This document shows, one piece after another, positions 38,297-47,039 of a stretch of DNA of 64,000 bases (positions are counted from its first letter, which is position 1; every line of letters begins with the position of its first letter). Below the pieces are notes generated by a model. The model searched no databases, had not been told where the DNA came from, and saw only the letters and a list, made by a program, of their open reading frames with translations. Source of the DNA: Microbulbifer sp. THAF38 (GTDB lineage Bacteria > Pseudomonadota > Gammaproteobacteria > Pseudomonadales > Cellvibrionaceae); NCBI RefSeq assembly GCF_009363535.1, contig NZ_CP045369.1, positions 248,001 to 312,000 of the forward strand, in the 5' to 3' direction. Made by a program: the position numbers and the translations under genes.

Positions 38297-40125
38297 TGAG
38301 CGAAAAATTAATAGATCTCTATGAGCGTGAGCTCGCTTTTATTCAGCAAACCTCTGCTGAGTTCGCACGCATGCATCCTGCAGCTGCATCACGCCTGCAA
38401 CTGGATGCAGATACCGTAGATGACCCACTTGTGGGCCGTTTGTTGTCTGGTTTTGCTTATATGAATGCCAGGGTTCAGCAAAAACTCAGTGATGACTTTC
38501 CTGAGCTGACAGATGCAATGCTGGAAACACTGTATCCGCATTATTTACGTCCAATTCCCTCTTGTGCCATTGTACAATTCGAGCCGGATTCAGATCTGGA
38601 TGCAATCACTCCCGTTGAAGCAAAAACACTATTAGAGAGTGATAGCTTTCAGGGGCAAACCTGCAGGTTTACCACCTGTTATCCAGTAGAAATTAATCCT
38701 TTTCAGCCTGTCAGTGCTAGCTTGATGCCACGTCCGTTTATTGCGCCTGGCTGTAATGAGGTTCAGGGAGCAAACGCAGTCCTCAAACTGTCTCTTAAGG
38801 CATTAAGCCCTGATCTTAGCTTTGCAGAAATGAAGCCGGAAAAAATTCGCTTTTTTTTGCGAGGTCAAGCAACCCATGTTTATAGTTTGTATGATTTGCT
38901 CTTAACCAAATGTGTAAAATTGGTTGTGGCAAATGGAGAGAGTGACCCCAAGCCTACGTTCCTATCGCCAGAAGATATTCGACAAGTGGGAATGGAGGCG
39001 GAGGAAGGTTTGCTGCCTTACCCCGATACCGCTTTTATCGGCTATAGATTATTGACTGAATATTTTGCTTTTCCGGAAAAATTTCTTTTCCTGGATATTG
39101 CCAATTTGCAGGGCGCATTGAATGATAGTTATTCAGATACACTAAATTTATATTTTTATCTTTCCGAAACTCACGAGGAGCTGGAAAAACAGCTGGTGCC
39201 GAGTATGTTTGCTCTCGGCTGTACACCTGCCATCAACCTATTTAAGCAGAGTGCGGATCCTATTCCACTGACGCACACTCAATATGAATATCATATTGTT
39301 GCCGATGCGCGCCGCAGTGATGGGTTGGAGATTTACTCCATTGATGAAGTTGCTGCAACAGATGGAGATGGTGAGACAACCAGATATAGACCCTTCTATG
39401 GTATTAAACATAGTCAACATCATGCAGAACAGTCTGCTTTCTGGTTTAGTCGACGTCGTGAAACTATTGAAGGCGAACACCGTAATGAGCAGGCTTCTGA
39501 AGTCGATATAAGTCTTGTAGATTTAGATTTTAATCCACACAGAATTAATGACCAGACACTCGATATCAAGCTGACCTGCTGCAATCGGAACCTTCCTAAA
39601 AAATTACCCAGTGGTAATTCCCAGCCATATCTCGACGTCGTTGATGGTGATGTTCCGGCAAGCCGTATTAGTTGCGTCGTTGCGCCAACGGCAACCTTGC
39701 GGCCTCCTAGAAGAGAGAGAGGCTATTGGAAATTAATTTCACACCTGAATCTTAACCATCTTTCTCTGTCAGGAAGTCAGGGGTGTGATGCCCTCAAGGA
39801 AATTTTCAGGCTTTATGATTTTAGAGATTCAGCGAGTACTCGAAATTTGATCGAGTCTTTATTAAAACTGAATACCAAGCCAATCACGGCACCTATTCAG
39901 ATTGATCAAAGTGTAGTTCTTTGTCGAGGGACTGAAGTCGAAATTGAGCTTGACTCAATGATGCTTACTGGAACCAGCCCATTGCTATTTGCCAGCATTA
40001 TTGAGCGATTCCTCGGTCTTTATTGTTCTATTAATTCATTTACTAAATTGATTGCTACCATGAGTGGCAGAGATGGAGAGCTGAAAAGATGGCCACCTCG
40101 CGCAGGCGAAAAAGCTTTACTGTAA
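38296..40125 (+). CDS. tssF: T6SS baseplate protein TssF
   Basis: TssF forms the baseplate wedge with TssE and TssG. The 609 residues begin with the family signature LIDLYERELAFIQQTSAEFA, then DPLVGRLLSGFAYMNARVQQKLSDDFPELTDAML (in two parts) and LYPHYLRPIPS. The C-terminus has LFASIIERFLGLYCSINSFT, also conserved. ATG 38296 overlaps the tssE stop by one base (ATGA-like coupling through GTGATGA). The gene overlaps tssG by 37 bases. Confidence 0.96.
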   Translation: MSEKLIDLYERELAFIQQTSAEFARMHPAAASRLQLDADTVDDPLVGRLLSGFAYMNARVQQKLSDDFPELTDAMLETLYPHYLRPIPSCAIVQFEPDSDLDAITPVEAKTLLESDSFQGQTCRFTTCYPVEINPFQPVSASLMPRPFIAPGCNEVQGANAVLKLSLKALSPDLSFAEMKPEKIRFFLRGQATHVYSLYDLLLTKCVKLVVANGESDPKPTFLSPEDIRQVGMEAEEGLLPYPDTAFIGYRLLTEYFAFPEKFLFLDIANLQGALNDSYSDTLNLYFYLSETHEELEKQLVPSMFALGCTPAINLFKQSADPIPLTHTQYEYHIVADARRSDGLEIYSIDEVAATDGDGETTRYRPFYGIKHSQHHAEQSAFWFSRRRETIEGEHRNEQASEVDISLVDLDFNPHRINDQTLDIKLTCCNRNLPKKLPSGNSQPYLDVVDGDVPASRISCVVAPTATLRPPRRERGYWKLISHLNLNHLSLSGSQGCDALKEIFRLYDFRDSASTRNLIESLLKLNTKPITAPIQIDQSVVLCRGTEVEIELDSMMLTGTSPLLFASIIERFLGLYCSINSFTKLIATMSGRDGELKRWPPRAGEKALL

Positions 40126-41219
40126 TAGAGCGGCTGCGTCGAGAGCCCTATCACTTCGATTTCTATCAGGCCGTTCGAATCTTGGAGCGGGCTGTGTCTA
40201 TGGCTGATGGCGAATTTTGTGAAGAGCCTATAGCCAGTGCAGCCCCGCCAGCTAAAGAAATGGTTCGCTTCAGTGCCCAGTCTGGGTTGTCCTTTATTGG
40301 GTCTGATGTTTTACGCCTGGAAAAAAAATTAAGTAATAATGCCGAGATACAAGATAAAAAGATTAGCCAGTGGCATATGGAGGTTGGATTCACAGGTTTA
40401 ATCGGTAGCCAGGGCGTTATGCCTTACTATCTTACAGAGCTAGTTCAAAAAGAACTTAAAGAGAATAATACCGCTTTACGGGATTTTCTTGACATATTCA
40501 ATCATCGTCATACCTCTCTACTTTATAAGGCCTGGCATAAATACCAACTGCCTGTAAATTATGAGCGTCAGCGCTTGCGCAATGAAAGAGCCCCTGACAT
40601 TTTTACCCAGGCAATTGCTTCTCTAGCGGGACTAGGCACTAGTGAGATGCGCTATCGAATGCCAATTCCCGATGAAGCACTTCTGGGTATGGCGGGGCAC
40701 TTGGGGCAGGGGCGCTGCTCGGCAGTGGCACTGACCAGTATGATTCAACACTTCTTTGGTTTGAATGTTTCTATTGAGCAGTTCCAGGGACAATGGGATG
40801 AATTACCGGAAGATATTCTCTGTCGTCTGCCTTGTGAGGAAGCTCCTAGTGGAGTTAATAACTGCCTCGGAACTAATACAATTTTGGGTACACATTGTTT
40901 TCAGGCTCAGAACAAATTTCGGATAGTTATCGAGCCAATGGCCTATGATCAATTCATGACTATTGCTCCGGGGACTCAGAAATTGGAATCCCTAAAGGCA
41001 TTTATCAAGCTTAGTGCTGGAATTGAACTGGATTTTGAGCTGTCAGTCTCGCTACCTGCCCAACAGGTTTCACCGGTGCAATTAAACCGCAAGTCTGATC
41101 ACGACCCTCTGTTAGGGTGGAATACCCACATGGCCAGTGAGCAGGAGCCTGCAGAACTTATACAAATTACATTAAGTGCTGACAATATGTCGCCAGATGA
41201 AGCATTACCTGCGGCATGA
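40089..41219 (+). CDS. tssG: T6SS baseplate protein TssG
   Basis: TssG is the partner of TssF in the baseplate wedge. The 376 residues start with a basic ATSRRRKSFTVIERLRREPY, then HFDFYQAVRILER, VRFSAQSGLSFIGSDVL, MEVGFTGLIGSQGVMPYYLT and DFLDIFNHRHTSLLYKAWHK, all hallmarks. It ends with a short acidic tail. The start at 40089 lies inside the tssF 3' end, with AAAAG upstream, so translation is probably coupled. tssH follows after 39 bases. Confidence 0.96.
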   Translation: MATSRRRKSFTVIERLRREPYHFDFYQAVRILERAVSMADGEFCEEPIASAAPPAKEMVRFSAQSGLSFIGSDVLRLEKKLSNNAEIQDKKISQWHMEVGFTGLIGSQGVMPYYLTELVQKELKENNTALRDFLDIFNHRHTSLLYKAWHKYQLPVNYERQRLRNERAPDIFTQAIASLAGLGTSEMRYRMPIPDEALLGMAGHLGQGRCSAVALTSMIQHFFGLNVSIEQFQGQWDELPEDILCRLPCEEAPSGVNNCLGTNTILGTHCFQAQNKFRIVIEPMAYDQFMTIAPGTQKLESLKAFIKLSAGIELDFELSVSLPAQQVSPVQLNRKSDHDPLLGWNTHMASEQEPAELIQITLSADNMSPDEALPAA

Positions 41220-41258
41220 TTATTCGTTAACAATAATTTTTAAAAGGATCTTTTCACT

Positions 41259-43922
41259 GTGATAAATATCGATTTGAAGCGGCTCGTGGATACCATGACA
41301 CCGCATATGCGCGACTCCCTAGAGGGTGCGGCCGGCCTCTGTCTATCACAAAATCAATATAACGTTGAGCTTGAGCACTGGTTGCTGAAGTTATTGGACC
41401 AATCAGATACCGACCTCTATCATCTGCTTGAAAAGCATGACTGTAATCCTGCAAATTTTGCAAAACAGCTTGCATCTGCTATTGCTGGATTTCGTTCGGG
41501 TAGCAGTCGTCCACCTGCGTTATCTCCGACCATTGTAGAAGCAGCTAAGAATGCCTGGATGTTGGCTTCTATAGATTATGGTCACCGTGCTATCAGCTCT
41601 GGGCATTTTCTCGCAGCTTTGTTATTAGAAGAAACGTCACGCCGCCAAATTCTGGAGTCTTGCCCAGAGCTCAAGAATATAGCTCCGGAATCCATTCGTG
41701 AAACAGCTAGAGCTATGTTCGGTCAAAGTGCCGAGTCTAGCCATATTGGAGCCGCAAGTGCTACGGATAATGGGGCCGCTGCAGTTGCAGCTGCTGCTAG
41801 CAAGGCTCCAGCTCTTGATAAGTACACGGTCAACCTCACCGAAAGAGCTAAGAAAGGGGAAATTGATCCTGTTCTTGGGCGAGATGAAGAGATCCGGCAG
41901 TGTATTGATATTCTGACCCGACGTAGGCAAAACAACCCGATTCTTACTGGCGAGGCGGGAGTGGGTAAAACTGCAGTAGTTGAGGGCTTTGCTTTACGTA
42001 TTGCCAGTGGCGATGTGCCTGAACCCTTGCGTGGTGTTGCCGTGAGGACACTTGACCTGGGCTTACTTCAGGCGGGTGCCAGTGTAAAAGGGGAGTTTGA
42101 AAATCGTCTCAAATCTGTAATTGAAGAGGTTAAATCCTCGCCAACACCTATCATTTTATTCATTGATGAGGCCCACACCATGATTGGTGCTGGGGGTAAA
42201 GAAGGCCAGGGTGATGCAGCTAACTTGCTCAAGCCAGCTTTAGCACGGGGTGAGTTAAGGACCCTGGCTGCGACAACCTGGGCTGAGTATAAAAAGTATT
42301 TTGAGCGTGATCCTGCCCTTACCCGACGTTTCCAGGTTGTAAAGGTTGAAGAGCCCTCTGAGACAGATGCAATAGATATGATGCGCGGTATTGCTGCTAC
42401 TCTTGAGGAGCACCACAAAGTGCGTATCCTGGATGAAGCAGTTATTGCCTCAGTTAAGCTATCTCATCGCTATATCCCTGGTCGCCAGTTACCCGATAAG
42501 TCTGTAAGTCTGCTGGATACAGCATGCGCACGTGTAGCACTTAGCCAATCCGCTACCCCTGGTGCAATTGAAGATGCTCGAATCAATATTGATCGAACGA
42601 ATACTACGCTGGCCAAGTTAGAGCGTGAAAACGCAGCTATGGGTGAGCATGAAGAGCAGCTAACTGAATTGAGGGCCTTCAAGTTAGCCGAAGAACAGCG
42701 TATAGCTACTTTGGAACAACAGCTTGTTAAAGAAAATGAGTTAATTGAGCAGGTTCAAAAAATTCGCGATCAAATTGACTCCGAATTCATGAAAGGAAAG
42801 GGCGATCAACAGGAGCCCGATCCCGCTTTATTAGCTGATTATCAACAGCAGTTAAAAAGCCTCTCTGCAGAGCTTGAGTCCATACAGGGTGACACTCCAT
42901 TAATGCAACCGGCCGTTGATGAACAGGCTATTGCTGCAGTGGTCGCCAACTGGACGGGCATACCTGTTGGAAAAATGGTAAGTGATGAAATCATTGCGGT
43001 TAAAACACTGGCGGAGCGACTCAATAAGCGCGTGATTGGGCAACCTCATGCAATTGAGGCTGTTGCCCAGGCAATTCGCACCTCGCGTGCTGGTCTAACC
43101 GACCCGCGTAAGCCCGTAGGTGTATTTATGTTCTGCGGAACCAGTGGTGTAGGTAAAACTGAAACGGCTTTGGCATTGGCCGATGAATTATTCGGTGGCG
43201 AACAAAATATCACCACGATCAATATGGCCGAATTTAAAGAAGAGCACAAAGTATCTATGCTGTTGGGATCCCCTCCTGGATATGTCGGCTATGGAGAGGG
43301 AGGTGTTCTTACAGAGGCTGCAAGGCGTAAACCATATTCTGTGATTCTGTTGGACGAAATGGAAAAGGCCCATCCCGGTGTTCAGGATATTTTCTATAAC
43401 CTATTTGATAAGGGCTCCATTAAAGATGGTGAAGGGCGTGATATCGACTTCAAGAATACCGTTATCATTATGACCTCCAATGCCGGTGAGGATGCTATCA
43501 GAGCTATATTCAGCCAGGTAGAAGAAAAGCCGGAACCAGATGTACTCCTCGATAATATTCGTCCACACCTACTACAGAAATTCAAGCCGGCATTCCTTGG
43601 TCGCGCCAATGTAGTTGCTTACTATCCGCTGGATGATGAGAATCTGGTGGAAATCTGTAAGATCAATATGCGTAAGATAGAAAAGCGTGTACGAGAGCAC
43701 TATGGTGCTTCTTTCTCGTATGATGAGGATGTGCTCATCAATATTGTGGCACGTTGTCACGAAGCCGATACTGGAGCTCGTAATATTGAAGTGATCTTAA
43801 ATAAAACTCTATTGCCAGAATTGGCTAGTGAATGCTTGGATAAGATGGCGAAGGGTGAAGAGGTTAAAGCAATTAACGTCTCTGCGACTGAAGAGGGTGA
43901 TTTTGCCTATAACGTAGAATAA
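41259..43922 (+). CDS. tssH: T6SS sheath-disassembly ATPase TssH (ClpV)
   Basis: ClpV is a hexameric AAA+ ATPase that unfolds contracted TssBC sheath for recycling. The 887 residues have an N-terminal ClpN domain (about 1-160), a first AAA module with GEAGVGKTAVVEGFALRIAS and IILFIDEAHTMIGAG, a coiled-coil M domain (about 410-530) and a second AAA module with GTSGVGKTETALALADELFG and VILLDEMEKAHPGV. The WAEYKKYFERDPALTRRFQ stretch is typical of ClpV rather than ClpB. The start is GTG at 41259, downstream of AAAAGGA. It ends the + strand structural operon. Confidence 0.96.
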   Translation: MINIDLKRLVDTMTPHMRDSLEGAAGLCLSQNQYNVELEHWLLKLLDQSDTDLYHLLEKHDCNPANFAKQLASAIAGFRSGSSRPPALSPTIVEAAKNAWMLASIDYGHRAISSGHFLAALLLEETSRRQILESCPELKNIAPESIRETARAMFGQSAESSHIGAASATDNGAAAVAAAASKAPALDKYTVNLTERAKKGEIDPVLGRDEEIRQCIDILTRRRQNNPILTGEAGVGKTAVVEGFALRIASGDVPEPLRGVAVRTLDLGLLQAGASVKGEFENRLKSVIEEVKSSPTPIILFIDEAHTMIGAGGKEGQGDAANLLKPALARGELRTLAATTWAEYKKYFERDPALTRRFQVVKVEEPSETDAIDMMRGIAATLEEHHKVRILDEAVIASVKLSHRYIPGRQLPDKSVSLLDTACARVALSQSATPGAIEDARINIDRTNTTLAKLERENAAMGEHEEQLTELRAFKLAEEQRIATLEQQLVKENELIEQVQKIRDQIDSEFMKGKGDQQEPDPALLADYQQQLKSLSAELESIQGDTPLMQPAVDEQAIAAVVANWTGIPVGKMVSDEIIAVKTLAERLNKRVIGQPHAIEAVAQAIRTSRAGLTDPRKPVGVFMFCGTSGVGKTETALALADELFGGEQNITTINMAEFKEEHKVSMLLGSPPGYVGYGEGGVLTEAARRKPYSVILLDEMEKAHPGVQDIFYNLFDKGSIKDGEGRDIDFKNTVIIMTSNAGEDAIRAIFSQVEEKPEPDVLLDNIRPHLLQKFKPAFLGRANVVAYYPLDDENLVEICKINMRKIEKRVREHYGASFSYDEDVLINIVARCHEADTGARNIEVILNKTLLPELASECLDKMAKGEEVKAINVSATEEGDFAYNVE

Positions 43923-43931
43923 TTTGAAACT

Positions 43932-43980
43932 AGCCCAGTAGTGAGATTAACTGGATTTCATTACTGGGCTGGGTACCACT
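43932..43980. terminator. Long hairpin between convergent clpV and lipase genes
   Basis: AGCCCAGTA (43932-43940) pairs perfectly with TACTGGGCT (43972-43980), and the adjoining GTGA/TCAT extends the stem with one mismatch. The loop is about 23 bases. There is no T-run on the + strand. Its place in the 94-base gap between converging genes suggests a two-way terminator. Confidence 0.45.
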
Positions 43981-44016
43981 TAAAATCATGTGTAATCGTT
44001 ACTTCTGTTGACTTTA

Positions 44017-45171
44017 TTAGTGAATCATTCTTCCTGCTCTCATAACTAAGTCAGAGATAGCTCGATGCATCCGTAGGAATACCATACGGATAAATGAAAC
44101 TGTTATATCAACTCCTTCCACAACAACCATCCCAATTAATTGCGCAAATCTACGTATAAGACGCATTACCCAGAAAGAAATATCTTTGCTGATTTGGTAA
44201 GCGTTGTGCAAGAAAATTGCCAGCCTATCTAAGATCGTAAATGTTGTACTTCCTGCCACAACAAGAGAAATTCCAGCCAGATGACCTATCTTTTTTAAGA
44301 CCCAGAGTAGAGCTTCTCCCGCCATCCAGATTGTGTTCATAGATAAGGAAATAATACCTTCTGATCTTAACCAAGCCTCGATACTCTTGTCCAAATTGTC
44401 TTTTGGTCTTTTTTGTCTAACTGTATCCCAGTCCAGACTCGTTTCATTTGGGGCGACTGAGTCAATGTATGTTTCACTACTATGATTTGTCACAGGATTG
44501 TAACTTGGCGTCATTAATTCAAAATCTCCTATGCCACTGTCAGGCACATGGATAAATGGCCAGGTAGGTACCATGGGAACTACATCGGCACGGTGATAAA
44601 CGCGATAAATATTTTGGGGTGTCAAGCGGCGTTTGCAACTCGCGGAGAAATGTTCAAGCCCAACTCTTGGGCTACCATAAGTGTATAATTTTATTGTTTT
44701 CCCTGTATTTGAGGATAGCCAGTCGGCAGCGAGTGTTGCTAGTGCCCCTCCAAGACTATGTCCGACGCAATGTATCGTATGTACATAAGGAGGAAGGTGG
44801 CGTGAAAAGTCCTCTAGTTGGGGAAAGAAGCTCTCAAAGGTATAATAAAAACCTTGATGTACAGACCCCCCAGTATGAAATCGTTTGATTCCAGCATTTA
44901 GATCTGTTAATAGATCATAACCACTGGCTGTTCCTTTTAGAGCTACAAATGCTTGTCCTTTGAAATTATCCTTGCCGCAGGTTGCAATTCCCATCGCGTG
45001 AGCACTCTTAATTAGAGTAAATGCTCCTGTTTTGCCTTTAATTTTATTGGGGAGGTCTTCTTTTAGGTCAAAGTCATCTTTGTATAAGTCGAAAAATATC
45101 TTCTGATCATTTGGCTTTTTTATTAGATATATATCTGCAGCGAGTTGCGCGCTATATTGTGGGGTGAGCAT
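44017..45171 (-). CDS. Class 3 lipase, candidate T6SS phospholipase effector
   Basis: The 384-residue protein has an alpha/beta hydrolase domain (about 1-250) with FVALKGTASGYDLLTDL (oxyanion region), GHSLGGALATLAADWL (nucleophile S139), YTYGSPRVG, YHRADVVPMVP (D196) and NHSSETYIDS (H230), a complete Ser-Asp-His triad. The C-terminal 120 residues are rich in hydrophobic helices, fitting membrane association. There is no signal peptide. It is the last gene of the - strand hcp-vgrG-DUF6931-PAAR cluster, 18 bases after a small secreted protein that could be its immunity partner. Class 3 lipases are known among T6SS Tle effectors; the substrate and delivery are inference. Confidence 0.8.
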   Translation of the reverse strand: MLTPQYSAQLAADIYLIKKPNDQKIFFDLYKDDFDLKEDLPNKIKGKTGAFTLIKSAHAMGIATCGKDNFKGQAFVALKGTASGYDLLTDLNAGIKRFHTGGSVHQGFYYTFESFFPQLEDFSRHLPPYVHTIHCVGHSLGGALATLAADWLSSNTGKTIKLYTYGSPRVGLEHFSASCKRRLTPQNIYRVYHRADVVPMVPTWPFIHVPDSGIGDFELMTPSYNPVTNHSSETYIDSVAPNETSLDWDTVRQKRPKDNLDKSIEAWLRSEGIISLSMNTIWMAGEALLWVLKKIGHLAGISLVVAGSTTFTILDRLAIFLHNAYQISKDISFWVMRLIRRFAQLIGMVVVEGVDITVSFIRMVFLRMHRAISDLVMRAGRMIH

Positions 45172-45189
45172 TGGTTTGGCCTTCTTGTT

Positions 45190-45672
45190 CTATAGAAATT
45201 TGCATGATGTTTTTAGGGCAGACTTGAATTTCCTTTCTGTTTTAGGTTCGTCAGTTAGTTCACAAGCTAAATTGATAGGGTTTCCATTCATTTCGAAGTT
45301 CTCAGCTGGATTTCTTTTTGCGTAAATCCATATTAAATAACTTCTATTTTCGTACTCTACATTTATACTTTGCGAGGAAATAAACTCAACTGGCAAAACC
45401 TGTGTTATTGAGCTTTCAAATTCAGCGGGAAGTAAAACGTTGCCTTCTTTATCTGAAGTGAAAATGTCAGTTTTTTCCTCCTTCCAGTCAATACTGCGAG
45501 TTATTTTTGCTCCTGCTGCTGGACTGCCATCTAGTGTAATTTTAATTTTCATTTCAGAAAATGTGCATGCTTTTAATGGGTTGAGAAAAGCCATGCCGTA
45601 AGCTCCCCCTGGTATTAATAGGATAGATAAAAGTGCGGTTTTTATTGCGAAATATATTGTTTTATTGCTCAT
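45190..45672 (-). CDS. Small secreted protein (DUF6795-like), candidate immunity protein
   Basis: The 160-residue protein starts with a signal peptide (KTALLSILLIPGGAYG), so it should be exported to the periplasm. The mature part has a carboxypeptidase-regulatory-like beta-sandwich pattern typical of DUF6795: FSEMKIKITLDGSPAAGAKI, RSIDWKEEKTDIFTSDKEGN. Three Cys residues in the mature part (near 36, 134 and 157) could form disulfides. It lies directly upstream of the lipase gene in the same direction. An exported protein paired with a membrane-acting effector is the usual immunity arrangement, but this is inferred from position and not from a known immunity family. Confidence 0.6.
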   Translation of the reverse strand: MSNKTIYFAIKTALLSILLIPGGAYGMAFLNPLKACTFSEMKIKITLDGSPAAGAKITRSIDWKEEKTDIFTSDKEGNVLLPAEFESSITQVLPVEFISSQSINVEYENRSYLIWIYAKRNPAENFEMNGNPINLACELTDEPKTERKFKSALKTSCKFL

Positions 45673-46147
45673 GAGGTAAGAGTTATTTATGTTAATTCAT
45701 GAATATAACATCCATGTTGTCTTAGATTTTAGTGAGTCTTATAGCTTTCCCGGTTGTTTGGATTGGTAATCTAGTTAGATGTTAAAAAGCTGATTTATCT
45801 TCTATAGTGGGATTGGTAGAAATATTTTTGAAATTAAAGATGCGTACTCCTTAGTTTGTGTTTAAAAGGTTAGTGCACATAAGTAACTTATAGAATTGAT
45901 ACAATATTTGCTTTTGTATACAGGGCGAAAAAAACAAACAGCAAGATGTATTGTTGGTCAGGCTGTATATTAATTTTTCTCACATATGAAAAATCTAAAA
46001 GACCACTTGAGGTAATTATTGTTAATGGCCAAGATTTTTTAATGAGTCGGCGGATATCTTTCTGTAAAAATTTTGGTTTTTGGGAGATATGTTTGTTTAA
46101 CGTCACCCAATTTACTTTTATAAAGATCTCTTTGGGTAGAATATGAA
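45673..46147. other. AT-rich gap between PAAR and immunity-candidate genes
   Basis: These 475 bases are strongly AT-rich and hold no convincing gene. The longest frame (45888-46175, - strand, 95 codons) starts inside the PAAR gene and encodes a basic, aromatic-rich sequence without recognisable features. The stretch may carry a promoter for the immunity-lipase pair or be the scar of a former cassette. Confidence 0.6.
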
Positions 46148-46441
46148 TTAGCCACCAATCAATACGGTAGGGCATCCAATAACAATCTTACCCCCATGAC
46201 CAGTAGTATCTCCCATTCGGGCTGCAGGCTTTTTTTGCAGCATCACGGTAGTACTGCCCATAGCAACTGTATCCGGCGGTCCTACGCAGGTGCAGGTGCT
46301 ACCCACGGTGGCAGATGGCATACCACCGATAATTACCGTCGGAGCACCAGGGCTGAGAATCGGGCCGCCTACATGCGGGACCGTCCCAGTCACCATTGGA
46401 CAGACATGCATATCGGTAATACGTGAAGCTGGCTTGCCCAT
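46148..46441 (-). CDS. PAAR-domain spike tip protein
   Basis: The 97-residue protein is a single PAAR domain that forms a cone on the VgrG tip and can recruit effectors. It shows GKPASRITDMHVCPMVTGTV, HVGGPILSPGAPTVIIGGMP, GSTCTCVGPPD and GDTTGHGGKIVIGCPTVLIG, with the conserved His and Cys that bind zinc (HVCP, HVGG, CTC, GHGG). There is no N- or C-terminal extension, so any effector would bind non-covalently. Its start is three bases downstream of the stop of the DUF6931-like gene. Confidence 0.95.
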   Translation of the reverse strand: MGKPASRITDMHVCPMVTGTVPHVGGPILSPGAPTVIIGGMPSATVGSTCTCVGPPDTVAMGSTTVMLQKKPAARMGDTTGHGGKIVIGCPTVLIGG

Positions 46442-46444
46442 GAT

Positions 46445-47023
46445 TTATTCCTTAATTCTTCCATTGCCGCCACGGGCCAAATCCAGCCCCTGCTTCATAT
46501 AGCGGTCGAAGCGTTTTGCAGGGTCAACCGGGTCAGATAAGACCGCAGCCAATGTGATACTGCCGGCCACCGCGTGTGCATACAGGTGCTCGGGTGGTTC
46601 AACAACAGGCTCGCCTTCGGCAGCTAAGCTGCCGTGACACCAACTGGCTGCGGTAGCGGCCCAGCTTGCCGGCGTCTTGTGTTTGGTTTTATCGCCCAGA
46701 GCTTTGCACTTTAAGCGTGACTCTTCGTTAGGTTTTTTGGCCCAAGTCTCTGCAGCGATCAACGCACTGACATTATCTTCGTCAGTTTCAGGACTCTGTA
46801 TATCACGTGCTGCAAGGCAGGCCCACCATACTGCTTCACGTTTAGGCAAGCCATGGGCTAGTAGTTTTATGGCATCCGGATAGAGACCAGCTCCCACAAG
46901 CTGATTAATACTCACCTCAGGTGCTGTATCAGGCACCAGGTGCTCTTCTGCCTCCTCGCTGACTTCAAAATTCTTTAGAAGCTCAGCTGCAGTGAGCGCT
47001 TGGACTTTGATCAGATCGGTCAT
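46445..47023 (-). CDS. DUF6931-like protein between VgrG and PAAR
   Basis: The 192-residue protein is mostly alpha-helical. Its centre has QLVGAGLYPDAIKLLAHGLP and KREAVWWACLAARD, a pattern I associate with DUF6931 proteins found next to VgrG and PAAR genes. A second helical part contains HLYAHAVAGSITLAAVL, PVDPAKRFDRYMKQGLDLAR. There is no signal peptide. Its position between vgrG (16 bases upstream) and PAAR (3 bases downstream) suggests an adaptor or chaperone that helps load the spike. That function is inference. Confidence 0.7.
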   Translation of the reverse strand: MTDLIKVQALTAAELLKNFEVSEEAEEHLVPDTAPEVSINQLVGAGLYPDAIKLLAHGLPKREAVWWACLAARDIQSPETDEDNVSALIAAETWAKKPNEESRLKCKALGDKTKHKTPASWAATAASWCHGSLAAEGEPVVEPPEHLYAHAVAGSITLAAVLSDPVDPAKRFDRYMKQGLDLARGGNGRIKE

Positions 47024-47039
47024 CTATTGTTAAACCCCA

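Noticed and set aside
45888..46175. Open frame of 95 codons on the - strand after PAAR
   Set aside because: It begins inside the PAAR gene, has no domain, signal or good ribosome site, and its composition mirrors the AT-rich gap.
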